Shown one piece after another: positions 33,189 through 41,896 of a stretch of 64,000 nucleotides of DNA. The position numbers and the translations under genes were made by a program. The stretch is from contig CAKTHE010000001.1 in the NCBI GenBank assembly GCA_934563745.1, forward strand, positions 138,344 through 202,343, in the 5' to 3' direction. The stretch comes from an uncultured Dysosmobacter sp. GTDB taxonomy: Bacteria > Bacillota > Clostridia > Oscillospirales > Oscillospiraceae. Every line of letters starts with the position of its first letter. The stretch's first letter is position 1. The notes beneath the pieces were generated by a model. The model worked only from the letters and a program-made list of their open reading frames with translations, was not told where the DNA came from and did not search any database.

Positions 33189-34808
33189 TTAAAACAGGGC
33201 CGAAGTGGGCGGTGCGCCCCGGCGGCGCATATAGATGTCATCCCAGTGCAGGACCTTTTGCATGTACTCCACAATGGCGCAGGAGAGCAGCAGCCGCTGC
33301 CGGATAGCGCTGGAGTCCAGCTGCTCATCGATGATGGATTCGATTTTCTCAATCCGCTTTTGCAGGGTATTGCGGTGCAAAAACAGCTCCCGGGAGGTTT
33401 GGGACAGGTTGCGCTCGTTTTTCAAATACGCATACAGGGTTTCAAAGAGGTTGGTCCCGTGCTTGCGGTCGTAGGTCACCAGGGTAATGATGCCCGGATG
33501 GCACAGGTAGACCGGATCGCCGCCGTCGTTGGGCATCTGGCGGAACTGCTCCAGGCAGATGTCCACGATCTGATACACGCTGTAATCCTCGAAGCGGAAG
33601 ATCCGCTCCTCCGGGTCCTCACAGAAGGCACGGGCGTATTTGATGACCCGCTTGGTCTGGTGATACAGGGGCCCCAGCGAGCTGAGCCACTTGGTAAAGT
33701 TTCCGATGCAGGCGTAGGCATCGTAATAGCGCAGCAGGGCGGAAAGTGCCTCCCGGTCATAGGTCAGCGGCGTGTAGTGATACGGCTTCCAGGCCAAAAT
33801 CACGATGTGTCCGTCGTAATTGGCCACCAGGGCCAGGGGGAAGATCCGTTCCAGCGCCTGCATCAAGCCGCCCAAAGTGGCCGGATCCGCGTCGGCGCTG
33901 GGCTCGACCACCACAACGTGGTAAAATTTCTGCATGTGAATGGGCAGCAGCTTCAGCCGGCCGACCATCTGCTCCGATTCGGTCAGCCGGCCTTCGATCA
34001 GGTCGGCGACCAGAGAACTCAGCGCACCGGTGGTTTCGTATTTATCCGCATTGTAGCGGGTCACAAACTGCTCGGTCCAGCCCTGGAACAGACCGGCCAA
34101 TTCCCGGGTGGCCGGGTTGCACAGCGCGGCGGGAAGGGCGATCAGATGATAGGCGGAGAGCTGAGCTTTATACTTGATCTGACGGGCGCACATCAGCCAG
34201 GACCCGTCGCAGCCCTCCGGCACCAGCCAGTTGTCCGACGAGGTCTCCGTGCGCAGCCATTCCAGCAGGTGGAAGTCCTCATAGGGCAGGTAGGTTTTTT
34301 CCACAAGCTCCTGCAGAACCGGAATGGGAGGGACCAGCCGCCCGCTGCAGCCCAGAAGCTTGAAGCCCGGATCCAGCAGGCAGCTGAAGCCGCCCAGACG
34401 CCGGGCGCCGCAGTCCAGAAGGGCGGGCAGATCCGGCTTTATGTATAGATGCGTATACATGTGCCGCGCCCAGCGGTCATTTTCCGCAAAGCACTTATAT
34501 AAAAGGTTGCACAGGCTGGAAAGGGAGAGGGACGTGGTCACCAGATTCAGATCATCCCGCTGCTGATAAGCGGCCAGTGCCGGGCTGGAACCGGCCAGCA
34601 CAAAGGTGAAGCCGACCTTATCCGCAGACAGGGCGTCTGCCGCGCGGACGAAGCTGTCCGGCGTGCCGATATAAAGGGAAAACTTCTGATCCACCGGCTC
34701 TTCGCCCAGGATGTAGAGCTGGGAAAAATCCCGGCCCGGAGGAAGGGGGAGACGCTGATGGAGGATATAGGGCTGCAGGGCCTGCAGAGTCTGGTTCAAG
34801 CTCGGCAT
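33189..34808 (-). CDS. PucR/CdaR-type transcriptional regulator
   Basis: This is a 539-residue protein. The N-terminal 280 residues are an effector-binding region of unknown type, followed by a degenerate GGDEF-like domain (about 290-400). The C-terminus has the PucR-type HTH: LFETLYAYLKNERNLSQTSR and LFLHRNTLQKRIEKIESI (about 455-500). PucR/CdaR proteins regulate uptake and breakdown of purines, sugar acids or organic acids. The gene follows capA by 54 bases in the same direction and is close to the divergent CitMHS/dehydratase/CoA-transferase operon. It is therefore the likely regulator of that operon, perhaps through the GTGTGCAC palindromes. Confidence 0.85.
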   Translation of the reverse strand: MPSLNQTLQALQPYILHQRLPLPPGRDFSQLYILGEEPVDQKFSLYIGTPDSFVRAADALSADKVGFTFVLAGSSPALAAYQQRDDLNLVTTSLSLSSLCNLLYKCFAENDRWARHMYTHLYIKPDLPALLDCGARRLGGFSCLLDPGFKLLGCSGRLVPPIPVLQELVEKTYLPYEDFHLLEWLRTETSSDNWLVPEGCDGSWLMCARQIKYKAQLSAYHLIALPAALCNPATRELAGLFQGWTEQFVTRYNADKYETTGALSSLVADLIEGRLTESEQMVGRLKLLPIHMQKFYHVVVVEPSADADPATLGGLMQALERIFPLALVANYDGHIVILAWKPYHYTPLTYDREALSALLRYYDAYACIGNFTKWLSSLGPLYHQTKRVIKYARAFCEDPEERIFRFEDYSVYQIVDICLEQFRQMPNDGGDPVYLCHPGIITLVTYDRKHGTNLFETLYAYLKNERNLSQTSRELFLHRNTLQKRIEKIESIIDEQLDSSAIRQRLLLSCAIVEYMQKVLHWDDIYMRRRGAPPTSALF

Positions 34809-34862
34809 TTCAGGTAACCGCCTTTCTGATTGATTCGGCCGTTTTTCGGCAGCCGGGAGCGC

Positions 34863-36002
34863 TTAGGATGCCGTGACCCGTACCCAGCCGTCTTCCTGCC
34901 ATTCCATACGGCAGGGAAGCTTTTCCGCCTGCTGGATGCGTGCGATGTAGTCGATCACCGGCTTGGCGTCGGCGTACGTGGTCAGAGGGACCGGCGCGCC
35001 GCTGTGATCAATGTAGCAGGGAACGTAGCCGAAGGACGTGATGCCCTCCCGGCTCAGGGTCAGGCGGGCCAGCATGGTGTTGCGGCTATCCGGATTGAAG
35101 GGATAATAGGGCATGGTTTCGTCCGGCGTGAAGCCGAAGAGCTTTTTCCGGCTGGCCATCCAGGCCAGACGCTCCGGAGAATCGTTGCCGCCGCTGGGAG
35201 TCAGAGCGTGGGTCACGCAGACGAAGTTCCCCAGATTGTGATAAATGGGACGCCCCTGATAGATTTCAATGCCGCGCAGAATGTGGGCGTGATGACCGAT
35301 CACCGCATCGGCACCGGCGTCGATGGCGGCGTGCGCCAGCGGCCGCTCGTACATTTCCAGCACGGAGTCCAGGTGGACCATGCCCTTGTGCAGGGCCACC
35401 AGCAAAATGTCACAGCTGGGGCGCAGCGCCTGAATGTCTGCCTGCATCTGCTCCACGGAGTCCGGCTCCGGGAAAGTGTAGATTTTAGCGGGCAGCCCCG
35501 GAGTTGCCCGGGGTGAGGGCTCGTGGTGCGTCAGGATCTGAACATAGGAGACGCCGGCCTTGCCCGAGGTAGCCCAGCCCTCCCGGGGGCCGACGGCATT
35601 ATAGGCCAGCACGCCCACCGTAATGCCGGCCTTGGAGACGACCGCCGGGGACTTTGCCTCCGCCAGATTCCGGCCGCTGCCGGTCACGGCGATGCCGCGG
35701 GCGCGCAAAAGCTCCACCGTGTCCACAATGCCGGGGACGCCGCAGTCGTGGGCGTGATTGCCGGCGGTGGTGCACAGGTTGAAGCCGCAGGGGACCAGGG
35801 CGTCCAGATGCTCCGGTCGGGCCGGCGGGGCGGGGATGTCCGTGCTGTTTGCTTCCGGCCGGTCCGTGTGAGGGACCTCAATCTGCCCCAGCACAAAGTC
35901 CGCCTGGGCAAGCAGCCCGCGGCTGGGGTCAAAAAACGAGTGGGGGTTGGGCTCGTCTATAATAATGTCGCCCGTGGCGTACAAAAGGGCCCGCTGATCC
36001 AT
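34863..36002 (-). CDS. CapA-family metallophosphatase-like protein
   Basis: This is a 379-residue protein of the CapA/PGA_cap family, a calcineurin-like metallophosphatase fold. Motifs are ATGDIIIDE (about 9-17), TTAGNHAHDCGVPG (about 79-92), VALHKGMVH, and GHHAHILRGIEIY followed by YHNLGNF (about 240-270). It has no signal peptide or anchor, unlike the poly-gamma-glutamate export protein CapA, so a cytoplasmic phosphoesterase or amide-bond role is more likely. The gene is divergent from the CitMHS operon and co-transcribed with the PucR-type gene. Start ATG 36002 has AAAGGAGACATTGCG. Confidence 0.85.
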   Translation of the reverse strand: MDQRALLYATGDIIIDEPNPHSFFDPSRGLLAQADFVLGQIEVPHTDRPEANSTDIPAPPARPEHLDALVPCGFNLCTTAGNHAHDCGVPGIVDTVELLRARGIAVTGSGRNLAEAKSPAVVSKAGITVGVLAYNAVGPREGWATSGKAGVSYVQILTHHEPSPRATPGLPAKIYTFPEPDSVEQMQADIQALRPSCDILLVALHKGMVHLDSVLEMYERPLAHAAIDAGADAVIGHHAHILRGIEIYQGRPIYHNLGNFVCVTHALTPSGGNDSPERLAWMASRKKLFGFTPDETMPYYPFNPDSRNTMLARLTLSREGITSFGYVPCYIDHSGAPVPLTTYADAKPVIDYIARIQQAEKLPCRMEWQEDGWVRVTAS

Positions 36003-36151
36003 CGCAATGTCTCCTTTATTTTAGATGTGTGCAGATTGCTGATGCGGCTGCGAAAGAGGGGAGAAAAACTCCGGCCGAAAGGGGGACAGAACCGAATGAT
36101 TGTTGTTTTTATTTTAACATGGTTTTGCGAAAAATGATCCGGAACAGGAAA

Positions 36152-36178
36152 AGAAAGTGTGCACCGTGCACACTTTCT
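36152..36178. promoter_or_regulatory. 27-base perfect palindrome (operator 1)
   Basis: AGAAAGTGTGCAC, one central C, then GTGCACACTTTCT make a perfect inverted repeat. It lies about 150 bases before capA and 123 bases before the transporter -35. Confidence 0.72.
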
Positions 36179-36251
36179 GACAAGATGTTGGAAGAATGTG
36201 GAACTTATTTTGCGCCGGGGCCGGGATTCCCTCGAAAAGACGGAAGAAGCA

Positions 36252-36268
36252 GTGTGCACAGTGCATAC
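36252..36268. promoter_or_regulatory. Second GTGTGCAC palindrome (operator 2)
   Basis: GTGTGCAC-A-GTGCATAC repeats the core of operator 1 with one mismatch, 95 bases from it centre to centre and about 33 bases upstream of the transporter -35 element. Confidence 0.68.
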
Positions 36269-36300
36269 AAATCTCCCGGGAAAATGAGATGGTTTAAAAA

Positions 36301-36329
36301 TTGTCAAGGCGGAAAACGGTGTCTATAAT
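36301..36329 (+). promoter_or_regulatory. Promoter of the CitMHS/dehydratase/CoA-transferase operon
   Basis: TTGTCA (36301-36306) and TATAAT (36324-36329) with a 17-base spacer form a near-consensus promoter downstream of the two palindromes. Confidence 0.8.
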
Positions 36330-36489
36330 GAACAATAGCAGAACACAAAGGAGACACGAAATTAGTCAAAAAGGAGAGGAAAGGAGAGCGCATTCCGGCA
36401 GGAAACACAGCCGGACAACCGCCGGGCGGCACCCGGCACCTCAGCAAACCGTGTATTAGAGAAAAATAATTATGAGGGAGTGTGTTTAA

Positions 36490-37818
36490 ATGTTATCTGC
36501 GATTGGTTTCATTATGGTCATCGTCATGGTAGCCCTGATCCTCTGGGGTAAAGTTGCTCTGCCCCCGATCCTGGTGCTGCTGTCCGTTGCGGCGACCGCC
36601 ATTCTTTGCCTGTTGAACGGCCAGGGGCCGCTGGAGTTCCTGGAAGTCCTGAAAGGCTACAATGCCACCGGTGCTTCGTCCGTTCTGAACACCGTTGCCC
36701 TGTTTACCTTCGCAATCATCTACTTCAACGTTCTTGGCGATGCCGGCATGTTCGACATCATCGTGGCTAAGATCTTCAAGCGCATCGGCAATAATATCGG
36801 CATCATCCTGTTCATGACCTGCATGCTGGCCACCATTTCTCATCTGGACGGCTCCGGCGCCACCACGATGCTGATCACCATTCCGACCATGCTGCCCCTG
36901 TTCAAGAAGATGAAGCTCAGCCCCACCCTGCTGGTTCTTTATGTTGGTATGACCTCCGGCGTTGTGAACATGCTGCCCTGGACCTCTGCGCTGGGCCGTG
37001 TTTCCGCCTCTACCGGTGTGGACGCCCGTGCTCTTTGGACCGCGCTGCTGCCCGTGCAGATCGTCGGCCTGATCATTGTTTATGCCAGCTGCTTCATCGT
37101 AGGGCCTATGCTCAAGAAGAAGGGCTACGGCATGAGCGACGAAGAGTTTGCTGCTCTGCGTGTTGACATGCTCAAGCCCATCGACCCCGTCCTGAAGGTC
37201 GGCAAGGGCGCTATGGCCTTCGATATGATCCTGACGGTTGTTCTCGTTATTGCCATGCTGTTGGGCTGGATCAATACCAACCTGGCCTTCATGATCGGCG
37301 TTGCTCTGGCGCTGCTCGTGAACTGCAAGGGCTCCAAGGAAATGACTGCGCAAATTAAGAAGCATGGTGCTACCGCTTTGAATATGTGCCTGATCCTGTT
37401 CTGCATCGGCCTGTTTGTCGGCACGATGAAGGATTCCGGCATGATGAGCGCTATGACCGAGACTCTGGTTGGGCTGATCCCCACCTCGCTTGGGCCCCAC
37501 CTGACCTTCATCATCGCCCTGCTGGCTGTGCCTCTGTCCATGGTCATCGGCTCCGACGCCCTGTACATGATCTGCGCCCCCATCTTTGCTGAGCTGTCCA
37601 TTCACTATGGCGGCAGCGCCATCGCCGCAGCGGCCTCCTGCACCATCGGTGCCTGCATCGCTGCAAACCTGTGCCTGGTGGCTCCCACTCCGTACCTGGC
37701 CCTGGGCCTGGCCGGCGTGGAGATGAAGGACAACCTGAAGACCTGCTTCGTTCCCATCTGGATTTTGGGTATCGTCCTGGCAATCGTCGGCGCCATCGCG
37801 GGTGCGTATCCCTTCTAA
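36490..37818 (+). CDS. CitMHS-family organic acid transporter
   Basis: This is a 442-residue membrane protein with about 12 membrane segments. Typical segments are ISHLDGSGATTMLITIPTML (about 115-134), NMLPWTSALGRVSASTGVD and SDALYMICAPIFAE, which are characteristic of CitMHS (citrate-metal:proton symporter) carriers. It is the first gene of an operon with dehydratase subunits and CoA-transferases, so it should import their substrate, probably a hydroxy di- or tricarboxylate. The exact substrate is inferred from family only. GAGGGAGTGTGTTTAA precedes ATG 36490. Confidence 0.83.
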   Translation: MLSAIGFIMVIVMVALILWGKVALPPILVLLSVAATAILCLLNGQGPLEFLEVLKGYNATGASSVLNTVALFTFAIIYFNVLGDAGMFDIIVAKIFKRIGNNIGIILFMTCMLATISHLDGSGATTMLITIPTMLPLFKKMKLSPTLLVLYVGMTSGVVNMLPWTSALGRVSASTGVDARALWTALLPVQIVGLIIVYASCFIVGPMLKKKGYGMSDEEFAALRVDMLKPIDPVLKVGKGAMAFDMILTVVLVIAMLLGWINTNLAFMIGVALALLVNCKGSKEMTAQIKKHGATALNMCLILFCIGLFVGTMKDSGMMSAMTETLVGLIPTSLGPHLTFIIALLAVPLSMVIGSDALYMICAPIFAELSIHYGGSAIAAAASCTIGACIAANLCLVAPTPYLALGLAGVEMKDNLKTCFVPIWILGIVLAIVGAIAGAYPF

Positions 37819-37881
37819 TCTGTATGCCCAATCCATTCCAGCGATTGTAACCTCCTCTCCTCCAAAGCAAAGTCTCTTCTT

Positions 37882-37908
37882 CGGGGCCGGCCTCTTTGGC
37901 CGGCCCCG
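37882..37908 (+). other. Intercistronic stem-loop after the transporter
   Basis: CGGGGCCGGCC and GGCCGGCCCCG pair perfectly around TCTTT with no T-tract. It likely tunes the level of the downstream message rather than ending it. Confidence 0.6.
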
Positions 37909-37982
37909 AGACAAAGACGGAGGATTCTGCCTGCACTGCACAGCGGCCAGGCTACAATTTCTAAGAAAGAGAGTGACTGCCC

Positions 37983-39158
37983 ATGAGCATTCGCGAATGC
38001 GCCCTGCAAAGCAAAGCCTTTGCCGCGCTCAAGGATGTCTATGACCACCGGGAAAAAGCGGCTGCCGCCTGGCGCGCTTCCGGCGGAAAGGTCATCGGCG
38101 AGTTGGGCTGCGACGTACCGGATGAGTACCTGATCGCGGCCGGCCTGCTGCCGGTGCGGGTCTATGCCGACCCGGAAAAGCCCTTGGTTGAGACGGATAA
38201 ATATCTGGAGTATGCCTTTGACCCGGTGGTGCGTGCCCAGTTTGAAAAAATCGTGGATGGCACGTATTACGATCAGATCGATGCCCTGGCTATCTCCAAC
38301 AGCACCGACGTGATCATCCGTATTTTCCTGTACCTGCGGGAGCTGCACCGGGTGGAGCCGGAAAAGCATGTGCCGCCCGTTGCCTTTATCGACTGGCTGT
38401 TCACCCGCAACCGGATGCATCAGGTGCGCAACGAGCTGACGCTGTCACTGTTTAAAGAGACGGTGGAGCAGTGGGCGGGCCGTTCCATCTCCGATCAGGA
38501 GATCGAAATGGCTGGCCGGATCATCAACGAGGATAACGCCGCACTGCGGCAGATCCAGGCGCTGCGCCGCGGGGACGAGGTCCGGATCAACGGCTCGGAA
38601 GCGCTGGTGATCATCGGAAGCGCGTTCTTTATGGAGCGCACGGCTCACACCGAGCTGGTGCGCCAGGTGGCGGAAGATGCCAAGAACTGGCCGGTCCTGG
38701 CCGGGCCGCGGCTGTTCTATACCGGCAGCAACCAGGAGAACACGGACCTCTACGACGCGATCGAAGCCACCGGCGCCGTCATCGTCGGCGAGGACCATGA
38801 CTGGGGCGACCGGTTCTATGACCGGGATTTCAACACGGAATATACGACCATCCGCGCCGTGGTGGATCACTACATGCTGCGGGAGTTCAGCAGCAAGAAG
38901 GCCTTTGTCAGCCAGCGGGTGGATGCACTCAACCGCATGGTCGATGCGTGCGGTGCCCAGGGCGTGATTTTCTATTCCAATATTTACGAAGAAGCGGCCA
39001 GCTGGGACTATCCCAGCCAGAAGGCCAGCCTGGAAGGACGCGGCATTGCCACCGCCCACTTCGCCAAGATGGCCTGGCCGGCACAGCGCAATGAGGGGCT
39101 TGCTGCACAGCTTGCCGCCTTTACGGAGAAAGTGAAAGGAGGCGCCGAGCATGCCTGA
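37983..39158 (+). CDS. 2-hydroxyacyl-CoA dehydratase-family subunit lacking cluster cysteines
   Basis: This 391-residue protein belongs to the HgdB/FldC/BcrB-like dehydratase family. The N-terminal signature ELGCDVPDEYLIAAGLLPVR (40-59) keeps Cys43. The second position, normally a Cys-Asp, reads ISNSTDVIIR (104-113) and the third reads VIFYSNIYEEAASWDYP (about 328-344), both without Cys. It therefore probably cannot hold a classical [4Fe-4S] cluster with three cysteines and may be a structural or substrate-binding subunit. It overlaps the next gene by 8 bases and should form a heterodimer with that product. Confidence 0.82.
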   Translation: MSIRECALQSKAFAALKDVYDHREKAAAAWRASGGKVIGELGCDVPDEYLIAAGLLPVRVYADPEKPLVETDKYLEYAFDPVVRAQFEKIVDGTYYDQIDALAISNSTDVIIRIFLYLRELHRVEPEKHVPPVAFIDWLFTRNRMHQVRNELTLSLFKETVEQWAGRSISDQEIEMAGRIINEDNAALRQIQALRRGDEVRINGSEALVIIGSAFFMERTAHTELVRQVAEDAKNWPVLAGPRLFYTGSNQENTDLYDAIEATGAVIVGEDHDWGDRFYDRDFNTEYTTIRAVVDHYMLREFSSKKAFVSQRVDALNRMVDACGAQGVIFYSNIYEEAASWDYPSQKASLEGRGIATAHFAKMAWPAQRNEGLAAQLAAFTEKVKGGAEHA

Positions 39159-40497
39159 GGAGAAGAAACCCGCTTCCAAGTCCAAGGCCGTAAAGCGGCT
39201 GAAAGCCACGGCGGCAGCCAGTGCATATCAGAAAGAATGGTTTGCAGGTCTGAAGGCCCGCGTGGAGGCCGGCGAGGATTTCGGCTATCTGAACGCAGAC
39301 GTGCCCATGGAAGTGCTCAAGGCCATGGACATCCCCTATGTGGTCAATCAGTGGTGGGCCGCCATCTGCGGCGCCAAGCAGATGTCCACCAAGTATTACG
39401 GGCTGCTGCGGGACGCGGGATACCGGGATGACTTGTGCTCTTACTGCGCCACGGCCTTTGCGGAAAGCCTGGACCCGGATGACCATGCCGTCGGTCCGGA
39501 TGGGAAGCCTCTGGGCCCCTGGGGCGGCCTGCCGAATCCCACGCTGGCGATCACCCGCCTGACCTGCGATTGCCAGAGCAAGATTTTCGAGCTGTTTGCC
39601 AAGAATCACGGGGCTGATTTCTACGCCATGGAGAACACCGTGGCCCGGAAGGTGCCGCTGCGCTGGTTTGACCTGGACATTGACCGCTGGGAAGAGCTTT
39701 ATGACACGGACCGGATCGACGCCGGCGTGGAAGAGCTCAAGGAGCTGATCCGCTTCCTGGAGATGAAGACCGGCAAGATGTTCGACATCAACAAGCTGGA
39801 ATACGTGATGAACCTCATCAACGAGCAGGAAGGCTGGTATCGCAAGATCCGGGACCTGATCGCAGAGTGCCATCCCGTGCCCGTCACGGTGGTGGATACG
39901 GTGAATGCCGTTATGCAGGCGCAGTGGCAGCGCGGCTCGGAATGGGCTGTGGAGCATGCCAAGAGCCTGTATGAGGAGATCAAGGCGCTGGCTGACGCCG
40001 GTGTGGCGGCGGTGCCCAACGAGAAGTACCGCCTGATGTGGATCGGCCGCGGCCTGTGGCACGATTTCAGCTTCTATCAGCGCTTCGAGCAGAAGTACGG
40101 CGCGGTGTTTGTCTGGACTATGTATCTGGCAATGGGCGCGGACGCCTATATCCGTCATCATGTGGAAAAGGATCCCCTGCGGGCGCTGGCTGCCCGGTAC
40201 ATCGGCATGGAGGACTTCCTGCATATGCCGCCCTGGAACAGCCAGTGGTATCTGCAGCAGGCGAAGCAGAATGACATTGACGGCGTGGTGTATATGGTTC
40301 CGGAAAACTGCATGCAGGCCGTTGAGGGCAGCTATTTCATCAAAAAGACGCTGGAAGACGCCGGCTATCCGGTGCTGATCTTCAAGGCCGACCCGGTGGA
40401 CGCCCGCAAGTGGAACGCGGATACCATGACCGGCCTGGTGGATGACTTTATCGAGCAGCGCGTGATTCCCAACAAAGAGGCCAAGACCAAGGGCTGA
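39151..40497 (+). CDS. 2-hydroxyacyl-CoA dehydratase / benzoyl-CoA reductase-family subunit
   Basis: This 448-residue protein is the second subunit, coupled to the first by an 8-base overlap. Cysteines fit for cluster binding are Cys96 and Cys99 (LCSYCATAF), Cys139 and Cys141 (LTCDCQSK) and Cys387 (VPENCMQA), so this subunit probably carries the [4Fe-4S] centre. In the family the enzyme removes water from a 2-hydroxyacyl-CoA by a ketyl radical mechanism and needs an ATP-driven activator (HgdC-like). No activator gene is in this window. The flanking CoA-transferases would supply and release the CoA thioester. Confidence 0.82.
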   Translation: MPEEKKPASKSKAVKRLKATAAASAYQKEWFAGLKARVEAGEDFGYLNADVPMEVLKAMDIPYVVNQWWAAICGAKQMSTKYYGLLRDAGYRDDLCSYCATAFAESLDPDDHAVGPDGKPLGPWGGLPNPTLAITRLTCDCQSKIFELFAKNHGADFYAMENTVARKVPLRWFDLDIDRWEELYDTDRIDAGVEELKELIRFLEMKTGKMFDINKLEYVMNLINEQEGWYRKIRDLIAECHPVPVTVVDTVNAVMQAQWQRGSEWAVEHAKSLYEEIKALADAGVAAVPNEKYRLMWIGRGLWHDFSFYQRFEQKYGAVFVWTMYLAMGADAYIRHHVEKDPLRALAARYIGMEDFLHMPPWNSQWYLQQAKQNDIDGVVYMVPENCMQAVEGSYFIKKTLEDAGYPVLIFKADPVDARKWNADTMTGLVDDFIEQRVIPNKEAKTKG

Positions 40498-40540
40498 GCG
40501 CCCGATGCTCTTTGCCCGGACTATATGAAGGAGGACGACT

Positions 40541-41761
40541 ATGCCTTGTAAAGGACCGCTTTCCGGCTATCGTGTGCTGGATATGACGCAATTTGAATCC
40601 GGAACCGTCTGCACGGAGTCCCTGGCCTGGCTGGGGGCAGAGGTGCTGAAGGTGGAGCGCCCGGTAAAGGGCGAGCTGGGCCGTTATTCCCAGGCGAATC
40701 CCGGCGTGGACAGCTATGGCTTCCTGGTCATGAACATGAACAAGAAGTCCATTACCTGCAACGCCAAGTCTCCCGAGGGCATCGCGCTGCTGAAAGAATT
40801 GGTGGCAAAATGCGATGTCATCGTGGAGAATATGGGACCCGGCTCCATGAACAACCTGGGGCTGACCTATGAGGCCTGCAAGGCCATCAACCCGAAGATC
40901 ATCTACGCAAGCCTGAAGGGCTTTGCCCAGGATGGCCCCTATGCGGATTATCCCGCCTTCGATCCCATCGCGACCCATACCGGCGTGATGGTTTCGGCAA
41001 CGGGCCTTCCGGACCAGCCCATCAAATGCGGGGTCTCCGTGGCGGACTCCGGCACGGGCATCACGCTGGCCATGAGCATCATCGCCGCCCTGCTGCAGCG
41101 GGAGCGGGAAGGGATCGGCCAGCGGGTGGACGTGGCTATGCAGGACTTTATGATCGGCCTGAGCCGCTCCCAGTGGGAGCCGTATCTCAACAACGGCAAG
41201 CCCAACCGCCGTGTGGGCAACGGGATGCCGCTGGAGGACGTGGCCCCGTCGGATACTTATCCGTGCAAGCCCTTTGGCCCCAACGATTACGTTCATATTT
41301 ACTGCTCCCGCCACCCCGGCAGCAAGCAGTGGGATAATCTGTGCGATGTGATCGGCCGGCCGGATCTGAAGCAGGATGTCTGCCCGGAGATGGCTACTCC
41401 CCAGAGCCGCTATCAGCACCGGGATATCTGCGACGGCGCCATTAAGGATTGGCTGAAGAATTACGATAAATTCACCGCCATGGATATTCTCTGCAAGGCG
41501 GACATTCCCGCCGGCGCGCTGCTGGACTGCGCCGATATTACCAACGATCCCCAGTATCTCAAGCGGGGCATGATCGTGGAGGTGGAGCATCCCCAGCGCG
41601 GAAAGGTCAAGGTGCCCGGATTTGCACCGCGCCTGAGCGAAAACCACGTGGAGTATGCCTGCTCGCCGGAGCTGGGCGGCAGCAATGAAGAGGTTTACGG
41701 CGGCCTGCTGGGCCTCTCTGCGGAAAAGCTGGCGGAACTGAAAGAGAAAAAGATCATTTGA
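40541..41761 (+). CDS. Family III CoA-transferase (CaiB/BaiF), copy 1
   Basis: This is a 406-residue class III CoA-transferase. Asp169 in VSVADSGTG corresponds to the catalytic aspartate that forms the acyl-CoA anhydride intermediate. LGAEVLKVERP (31-41) and ENMGPGSMNNLGL (96-108) are further family signatures. It follows the dehydratase genes by 43 bases and should move CoA between the substrate hydroxy acid and an acyl-CoA product. By my alignment 95 of its first 130 residues are identical to the second copy at 43605. ATG 40541 has GAAGGAGGACGACT. Confidence 0.92.
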   Translation: MPCKGPLSGYRVLDMTQFESGTVCTESLAWLGAEVLKVERPVKGELGRYSQANPGVDSYGFLVMNMNKKSITCNAKSPEGIALLKELVAKCDVIVENMGPGSMNNLGLTYEACKAINPKIIYASLKGFAQDGPYADYPAFDPIATHTGVMVSATGLPDQPIKCGVSVADSGTGITLAMSIIAALLQREREGIGQRVDVAMQDFMIGLSRSQWEPYLNNGKPNRRVGNGMPLEDVAPSDTYPCKPFGPNDYVHIYCSRHPGSKQWDNLCDVIGRPDLKQDVCPEMATPQSRYQHRDICDGAIKDWLKNYDKFTAMDILCKADIPAGALLDCADITNDPQYLKRGMIVEVEHPQRGKVKVPGFAPRLSENHVEYACSPELGGSNEEVYGGLLGLSAEKLAELKEKKII

Positions 41762-41896
41762 CGAGAAGGCCGGGCGCCCCGTTCCTTTGGAGGCTGAAGC
41801 GTCTCAGAAGGCACGGGCGCCCGCCCCTGCTTCCCGGGCCGGGTCCCGGCGCTGCGGAGAGCGGCGTATTTACATTGAATCAGCAGGAGGAACGTT

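Larger units (their letters stand above)
36003..36489. other. Divergent regulatory region capA / CitMHS operon
   Basis: This 487-base gap has no gene. It holds two GTGTGCAC palindromes, the promoter of the transporter operon (36301-36329) and a 155-base leader with several AAAGGAG-like stretches before the transporter start. Confidence 0.7.

Noticed and set aside
36493..37941. A 482-codon frame antisense to the CitMHS gene
   Set aside because: It is His/Gln/Asp-rich shadow translation; the sense product has clear membrane segments.
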